In this document: piece by piece, positions 36,301 through 44,100 of the stretch | Position numbering within the stretch: position 1 is the stretch's first letter | How the letters are laid out: every line of letters starts with the position of its first letter | Assembly (NCBI RefSeq): GCF_028640845.1 | Contig: NC_080540.1 | Span: forward strand, 280,937,524 to 281,001,523 | DNA: 64,000 nucleotides | Origin: Ahaetulla prasina | Taxonomy: Eukaryota; Chordata; Lepidosauria; Squamata; Colubridae | Direction of reading: 5' to 3' | Translations under genes and position numbers: made by a program | Notes under the pieces: model-generated | Told to the model about the DNA's origin: nothing | Databases searched by the model: none | What the model saw: only the letters and a program-made list of their open reading frames with translations

Positions 36301-39300
36301 GAATCATAAGGTACCACACTTAATTATAGTCATAGGGTGCAATCAGGAAACAATCAATATCAATATAAATTGTAAGGATACAAGCAACAAAGTTACAGTC
36401 ATACAGTCATAAGTGGAAGGAGATGGGTGATGAGAACGATGAGAAGATTAATAGTAGTGCGGACTTAGTAAATAGTAGTGCAGACTTAGTCAAGTAACAC
36501 TTGACAGTGTTGATCTTTTCATAAGGGAGACTGAAATCCTTCCTTCAAATTTAGAAAGCTGGCAGATTTTTGCCCTCTTACCTAGGTTGTTATTGCATTG
36601 TTGTAGCACCTGCTTGGTGCCTTGGTCCAAGGAGTCCTTGATTGTTATCCAATTAATATAGTTGATGCATAATTTTAATTATATATATATATATATATTT
36701 TCTTCAAGATATGCTGTTTTATCTATGACATTTGTTTGTGTATACTGTTGTGACAAAAAGAAATTAAAAAAAAGATTGTTCTGAGGTAATGAGGCTCTGA
36801 AGCATCCGGCCAAACAGACCCCTTGCCAGTCCAAATATTTTGCTTTGAGGCAGGTGCGTCCAACCTCGGCAATTTTGGGACTTGGACTTCAAGTCCCAAA
36901 ATTCCACCGACAGCCATGGTGGCTGGGGAATTCTGGGGGTTGAAGTTCACAAAAAGGTGCCAAGGTTGGACAGACCTGTTCTAAAGGGTCCTTGCTCAGA
37001 GCAAGGTATTGTGGTAAGACAACATGGTGGCCAGGTTGGGTCTTTGGCAGTGCCTCAATTCTGTCTACAGTCCCTAATGGACTAGTCCAAGGCTCTCCAA
37101 CCTTGACAACTTGTGGACTTCAGCTCCCAGAATTCCTCAGCCAGACTCCAATTCTGGGAGTTGAAGTCCACAAGTCATAAAGTTGTCAAGGTTGGAGACC
37201 CCTGGACTAGATAAATAATAACAACTTGAAACTATATCTAGGCAAGATATAGGTGCTTATTATTAGGAACATAAAGGAGTTACGTCTGCCTGTTCTGAAT
37301 CTGGGATAATATTTTCCCAGAAGGTGGAGATATGCCATTTGGGCCATGCTTTGGGACCCAAATCTCTATTCTTCCTTTCGCCTTCCAAGATTACGGCTAA
37401 TGCCAGAACTGCATTTCATCAACTTTGGTTGATATGACAACTGTACTGTACGTCTTCCTGGAAAATAAATATTTTAAAATTATGCTGCTGGAATAATCTC
37501 CAGGGTCGACTGTGGTAACACACACTCTTCTGGAGGGGGGAAAGTGTCAGCTGGTAGACAACATGGTCTTGGGAGGAACATAAGCTGACCACGTTTTGTC
37601 TGTGCTTTAAAGCGCTGCCAATTCATTTCTCTGCAAAATACAAAGTAGTCATTATCTTTAAAGCTCTCCATGACTTCAAGGCTATTTGAGCGAATGCTGC
37701 TTTCTCTATGAAAATCCATGCCCAGTTCAGGAGATTAGCCCACAGTTGCCGCAAGCAGCAATTTTGTTGGAAATTTGCTGCTCCGGCTTTTTAGCACTCT
37801 CCACTGGATAGAGAAACATTCTTTTTGGCTTTTTTTTAAAGCCTCAACGTACAAATAGGCATCTTGAGCCTCGTGCAGATGTTCTAGTCATTTATTTCCC
37901 TTTAAAGCTACTCAAACAGCCCTTTTAAAGGAGTTCAAAAATGATTCCACTCTGTCGGGCCCTGGACAGCAAGAGAAGTCCTGTGGATCCCCTATTTCTG
38001 CGTGGCATCACACCAGTTGCCCTGTTGCTTTAGAAAACAAAGGCCGCTCGGGCAGGGGTGAAATCTAAAAATTTTCCCTACCAGTTCTGTGGGTGTGGCT
38101 TAATTGGTGGGCATGGCTTGGTGGTCAGGTGACTGAATGGGCATGGCCAATAATAATAAATAATAAAAATACTAAAGTATACAAAAGTATACAAAACTTG
38201 GGAGCGCACCGGTCTACCTTCAGAGGCACCGATCTACTAATTGCCTTTTCTTGGGAGGCACTGGTCTACCTTTTTTTAAAATAGAGGCACCGATCTACTA
38301 GCCACCTATAGCGCTGATCAGCTGTAGTACAGCCCTTTGAAGTGCCGCAGCAGTCATTTAAGGCTGTTTGCAGCTATATCACCACTGAGAGCTTCAGGGA
38401 CAGAGAAGAGGAACAGCGAGGCATGGGCAGCAGGAGGGGGGCAGGGATTTTTGCTACCGGTTCTCCGAACTACCCGCTCCCATTGCTACCGGATTGCGTG
38501 ATCCGGTCTGAACCAGGAGCATTTCACCCCTGCGCTCGAGGATCTTTGAAGCCATAGAGGTTACCTTCTTGCCCCTGTTCCCTACACAGTGCTCCTCCAG
38601 CTGTGGAGGAGGTTTCAAGACCCGCGATGCACATTGCATTGATGCACGAGAAAAGCGACTCCTGAGGCCATTCCACTGCCAGGCCGTGCAAAGCCAGCCA
38701 GTATTGAACATGAGCTGTAACATGGATCCATGCTTCATGTGGCACACAAAGTCCTGGAATGAGGTACAATGCATCACTCTGATTAATTAATGAACTAATC
38801 ATTTGCATGTCATCCTAGTGGAGCCAGAACATTCTCAAACTGTACAGAACTTAGAGCAGCCTTCCCCATTGTCAGCCCAACAAGGTAGCAATAGCACACA
38901 GACTTATATACTGCTTTATAGTGCTTTTACAGCCCTCTCTAAGCAGTTTTACAGAGTCACCATATTGCCCCCAATAATCTGGGTCCTCATTTTACCCACC
39001 TCGGAAGGATGGAAGGCTGAGTCAACCTTGAGTCTGGCGGGATTTGAACTGGCAAATTGCAGGCAGCCGGCAGTCAGCAGAAGTAGCCTGCAGTACTGCA
39101 CTCTAACCACTGCGTCACCGAAACTAGATTAAGAAGCAATACTATACAGGTCAGGTCTACTTTTATTGTAATTTTAATGTGCTTCCATTATTCTCAAAGC
39201 TAATTCTGAGATAGATCTCTTTCCAAAGAGCATTCCCTATTCATCTTGGCTATTATTATTATTTTTCTTACCAACTGAGATACTTCAAAATTAAACATTT

Positions 39301-41160
39301 CATTTCCAGTATTATCTCTATAAGGAGGGGCTTTTTTCAAGTTACATTCTTGGACTGCATTCAAGCTTCTCTTATCTGACCATTACCAGAAGAAATACAA
39401 TATTCATACCTTCTGCTTAAAATTTGTTCAGCAAAGTTGGTTGAATTAGGTGGGTTGGTCTGTCACATTAAGCATCAACCCTGCTTTACAGATTGCAGCG
39501 ACCATGTTCGTAAGATAAAATATTAGAGCTTTGGATTAATACTGAGCTCTCAAATACAATCAGGTAGCAATAGCAATAGCACTTAGACTTATATACTACT
39601 TTACTGTGCTTTACAGCCCCCTCTAAGTGGTTTACAGAGTTAGCATATTGGGTCCTCATTTTACCAAATTTGGGTCCTCATTTTACCAAACCTGGAAGGA
39701 TGGAAGGCTGAGTCAACCTTGAGCCTGGCGGGATTTGAACTGGCAAATTGCAGGCAGCCGGCAGGCAGCAGAAGTAGCCTGCAGTACTGCACTCTAACCT
39801 CTGCGCCACCGCGGCTCATGGCTAAAGTTCAGAGTTAAGTTTAGAGGAGGGTTTTTGTACCCTATTGGAGGATAGTTAGAGGTGCCTTGTTCTCTCAGCA
39901 TTTCTAAGGCTCAGTACTTAGCCTTGGTAGTCACTGATAGCAGTGCGCCTGCTCTAATGGCTAAAGTATTTCTTTATTAAAATTTGTTATATATATATCA
40001 ATGACTATGACCATCATGTCATGTTATTTACTTGGACTTCAGTAAAGCATTTGATAAAGTAGACCATAACCTACTACTAGATAAAGTAGAAAAATGTGGG
40101 TTAGACAGCACCACCACCAGATGGATTCGTAACTGGCTGACCAAGCGCACTCAACGTGTAGTCCTCAACGGAACTACATCCACATGGAGGGAAGTATGCA
40201 GTGGAGTACCCCAAGGCTCTGTTTTAGGCTCAGTACTCTTCAACATCTTCATCAATGACTTGGACGAGGGGATAGATGGGGAACTCATCAAATTTGCAGA
40301 TGACACCAAGCTGGCAGGAATAGCCAACACTCCAGAAGATAGGCTCAAGATACAGAAAGATCTTGACAGACTTGAACATTGGGCACTATCTAACAAAATG
40401 AAATTCAACAGTGAAAAAAGTAAGGTTCTACATTTAGGCCAAAAAAACAAAATGCACAGGTACCGGATATGTGGTACCTTGCTCAATAGTAGTAACTGTG
40501 AGAGGGATCTTGGAGTCCTAGTGGATAACCATTTAGATATGAGCCAGCAGTGTGCAGCAGCTGCCAAAAAGCCAACACAATTCTGGGCTGCATAAACAGA
40601 GGGATAGAATCAAGATCACGTGAAGTGTTAATACCACTTTATAATGCCTTGGTAAGGCCACACTTGGAATATTGCATTCAGTTTTGGTCGCCACGATGTA
40701 AAAAAAGATGTTGAGACTCTAGAAAGAGTGCAGAGAAGAGCAACAAAGATGATTAGGGGACTGGAGGCTAAAACATATGAAGAACGGTTGCAGGAACTGG
40801 GTATGTCTAGTTTAATGAAAAGAAGGACTAGGGGAGACATGATAGCAGTGTTCCAATATCTCAGGGGTTGCCACAAAGAAGAGGGAGTCAAACTATTCTC
40901 CAAAGCACCTGAGGGTAGAACAAGAAGCAATGGGTGGAAACTAATCAAGGAGAGAAGCAACCTAGAACTAAGGAGAAATTTCCTGACAGTTAGAACAATT
41001 AATCAGTGGAACAACTTGCCTGCAGAAGTTGTAAATGCTCCAACACTGGAAATTTTTAAGAAAATGTTGGATAGCCATTTGTCTGAAATGGTGTAGGGTT
41101 TTCTGCCTAGGCAGGGGGTTGGACTAGAAGACCTCCAAGTTCCCTTCCAATTCTGATGAT

Positions 41161-41196
<36 letters not shown>

Positions 41197-44100
41197 CCTT
41201 GTAGAGCAAGAGACAGGCAACTATTGTATTATGCCTGGGATGCTTGGTTTGCTCTTCTCCAAACTACAGGTGGTCCTTGACTTGCAATCACAATTGTGCC
41301 CAAAATTTATGTTGCTAAATTTATGTTGCATTTGTTAAGTGAGCTTTGTCCGATTGTATGACCTTTCTTGCCACGTTTGTTTAGTGAATCACTAAACTGC
41401 AGTTGTTAAATTAGTCTCATGGTTGCTAAGTGAATCGGGCTTCCCCATTGACTTTCCCCATTGACCTTAGAAGATCCCAAAAGGGGATCACCTGACCCTG
41501 GGACACTGCAACTGTCACAAATATGAGCCAGTTGCCAAATGTCTGAATTTTGACCGTGTGACTGTGGGGATGCAGCATGGTTGAAAAATGGCCGAAAGTC
41601 ACTTTATTCAGTGCCTTCGAATGGTGATTAAATGAACTGTTGTAAGTCAAGGACTACCTGTATGTGCAATTCCTCCCAACCACTACTTTTGCCCTCTTAC
41701 CTGTGGTGGTGCAGTGATTAGTGTGCAGTACTGCAGGCTACTTCTGCTGATTGCCAGCTGCCTGCAATCTGGCAGATCGAATCTCACCAGGCTCAAGGTT
41801 GACTCAGCCTTCCATCCTTCTGAGGTGGGTAAAATGAGGACCCAAATTGTTGGGGACAATAGGCTGACTCTGTAAACTGCTTAGAGAGGGCTGTAAAGCA
41901 CTGTGAAGTGGTGTATAAATCTAAGTTCTATTGCTATTGCTACCTCTGCAGCAGGTTCATTTTGTTGTGTGTCCTCTTGTTGGATGCACGGGCTAAAGAA
42001 GTTCAGGAAGAAGGAGGATAGCAATGCCCTCAAGCAGGGCAATGCAGTAGGAATCCTGACATTCTAGCTAGGGTCCTGTGGTCCTCCCCTAGTCTTTCAT
42101 AGTCTTTCAGGGGCTGCCACAAAGAAGAGGGAGTCAAGCTATTCTCCAAAGCACCTGAAGGTAGGACAAGAAACAATGGGTGGAAACTAATCAAGGAGAG
42201 AAGCAACTTAGAACTAAGGAGAGATTTCCTGACAGTTAGAACAATTAATCAGTGGAACAACCTGCCTCCAGAAGTTATGAATATTCCAACACTGGAAGTT
42301 TTTAAGAAGATGTTGGATAACCATTTGTCTGAAGTGGTATAGGGTTTCCTGCTAAGCAGGGGGTTGGACTAGAAGACCTCCAAGGTCCCTTCCAACTCTG
42401 TTATTCTATTCTATTCTATTCTATTCTATTCTATTCTATTCTATTCTATTCCTTTCCTTTCCTTTCCTTTCCTTTCCTTTCCTTTCCTTTCCTTTCCTTT
42501 CCTTTCCTTTCCTTTCCTTTCCTTTCCTTTCCTTTCCTTTCAGCTACTCTGATGGGATAGTGACAAGACCAAGAGCATCTTGGTTTTAGGAAGGGAGGGA
42601 AGGACTTCACAGGATGATATAGGACTTTCTGTTAACAACTTCCTGGTCCAGAGCTGCAGAGTTTTCCTCTGGAATGTCTACTAAGTCAACAGTTAGCTTG
42701 CAAAACTTTGCCAAAAAACCCATGGCATTGCGAGGACACAAGGCATGGTGCTAATTCCCAGTCAATGCAACCTTTCTGCTTGGAATGTGTGCTTTGTCAT
42801 TCAAAATGTCTTCCAGTGCTCAGCTTCATGTGGAGGGGGTACTCAGAAAAGAGCAGTGCAGTGTATCAGGGTGGACGACCCTGCAACCAAGGAGGAGAAC
42901 GGGTGCGAGCAGGAGACCAAGCCTCCAGATTCTCAGAAATGCAACCTACAAAAGTGTCTGAAAAATACCGGTGAGTATATTCCAGCAAAGATCTCGCTAA
43001 GAAAACCATCCTGGGTTCAAAATTGCAGGCAGTTCTATATTACAAGCTGGTCCATTGGAGAGTTTCTGGTGTTGCTCATTCCAAAGAGCAAATAGGTTCA
43101 TTGGTTGATATATTTTTGGATTAATCTCTGACTTTAAGGATGGGAAGCTATATCAAGAAAAGGTTATTGGAATATGTATCTTTAATATATTTGCATGTAT
43201 TTGCATGTCTAAACACTGGTTGTGTCTTGGTTATCTAGGCTATGGAAATAACCCATTGTCTGAGTTCACATTATATATTAGATCATAAAGTAGTCAGATG
43301 AGATTGGTTTTCATAACACACTGATAACTCCCCTCAACTTTAACCCATTGAAATTAACCAAGTTTACATATCGTGATATATTCACTAGTTCTGAACTATT
43401 TGAGACACAATATCAGAAAACATGTTATCATGAAGTAGATGCTCCACAACAAATTTAGCATAAAACAAGCATTTGTAAATGTATTTTGCACTCATTTGGG
43501 CTGAATAGGTGTATCACAAATTACAAATTCTGAAGGAGGATGATATTCTAATGTACACATTGATTAATCCAGGAGGAAGCATCAGATTTCCACAAAGAAA
43601 AAATTCATTAGACATTAGATGTGTGTGTATTGCACTACAGAAGCTGTTTATTATTATAATAAAATGGGTCATAAATTCATGGCAAAAGCTAATCAAGAGT
43701 AAAAGGTAAACGTAAAGGTGAGCCCGCATATGTGTGCTAGTTGTTTCCGGCTCTAGGGGGCAGTGCTCATCTCCGTTTCAAAGCCAAAGAGCCAGCGCTG
43801 TCCGAAGACGTCTCCGTGGTCATGTGCCAGCATGACTAAATGCCAAAGGCACACAGAGTGCTGTTACCTTCCCACCAAAGGTGGTCCCTATTTTTCTACT
43901 TGCATTTTTTACGTGCTTTCGAACTGCTAGGTTGGCAGAAGCTGGGACAAGTAACGGGAGCTCACCACATTACGCGGCACTGGGGATTTGAACTGCTGAA
44001 CCGCCGACCTTTTGATCAACAAGCTCAGCGTCTAGCCACTGAGCCACCACATCCCTTAATCAAGAGTAAAGACATCTAATGAAATACATGCTATTACAAT

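Noticed and set aside
42545..42816. Degraded TSR7 exon directly upstream of the last TSR exon
   Set aside because: A frame near 42762 gives QCNLSAWN followed by Cys residues, faintly like the end of a TSR, but there is no CSxxCG start, no matching spacing and no splice sites, so I do not call it.
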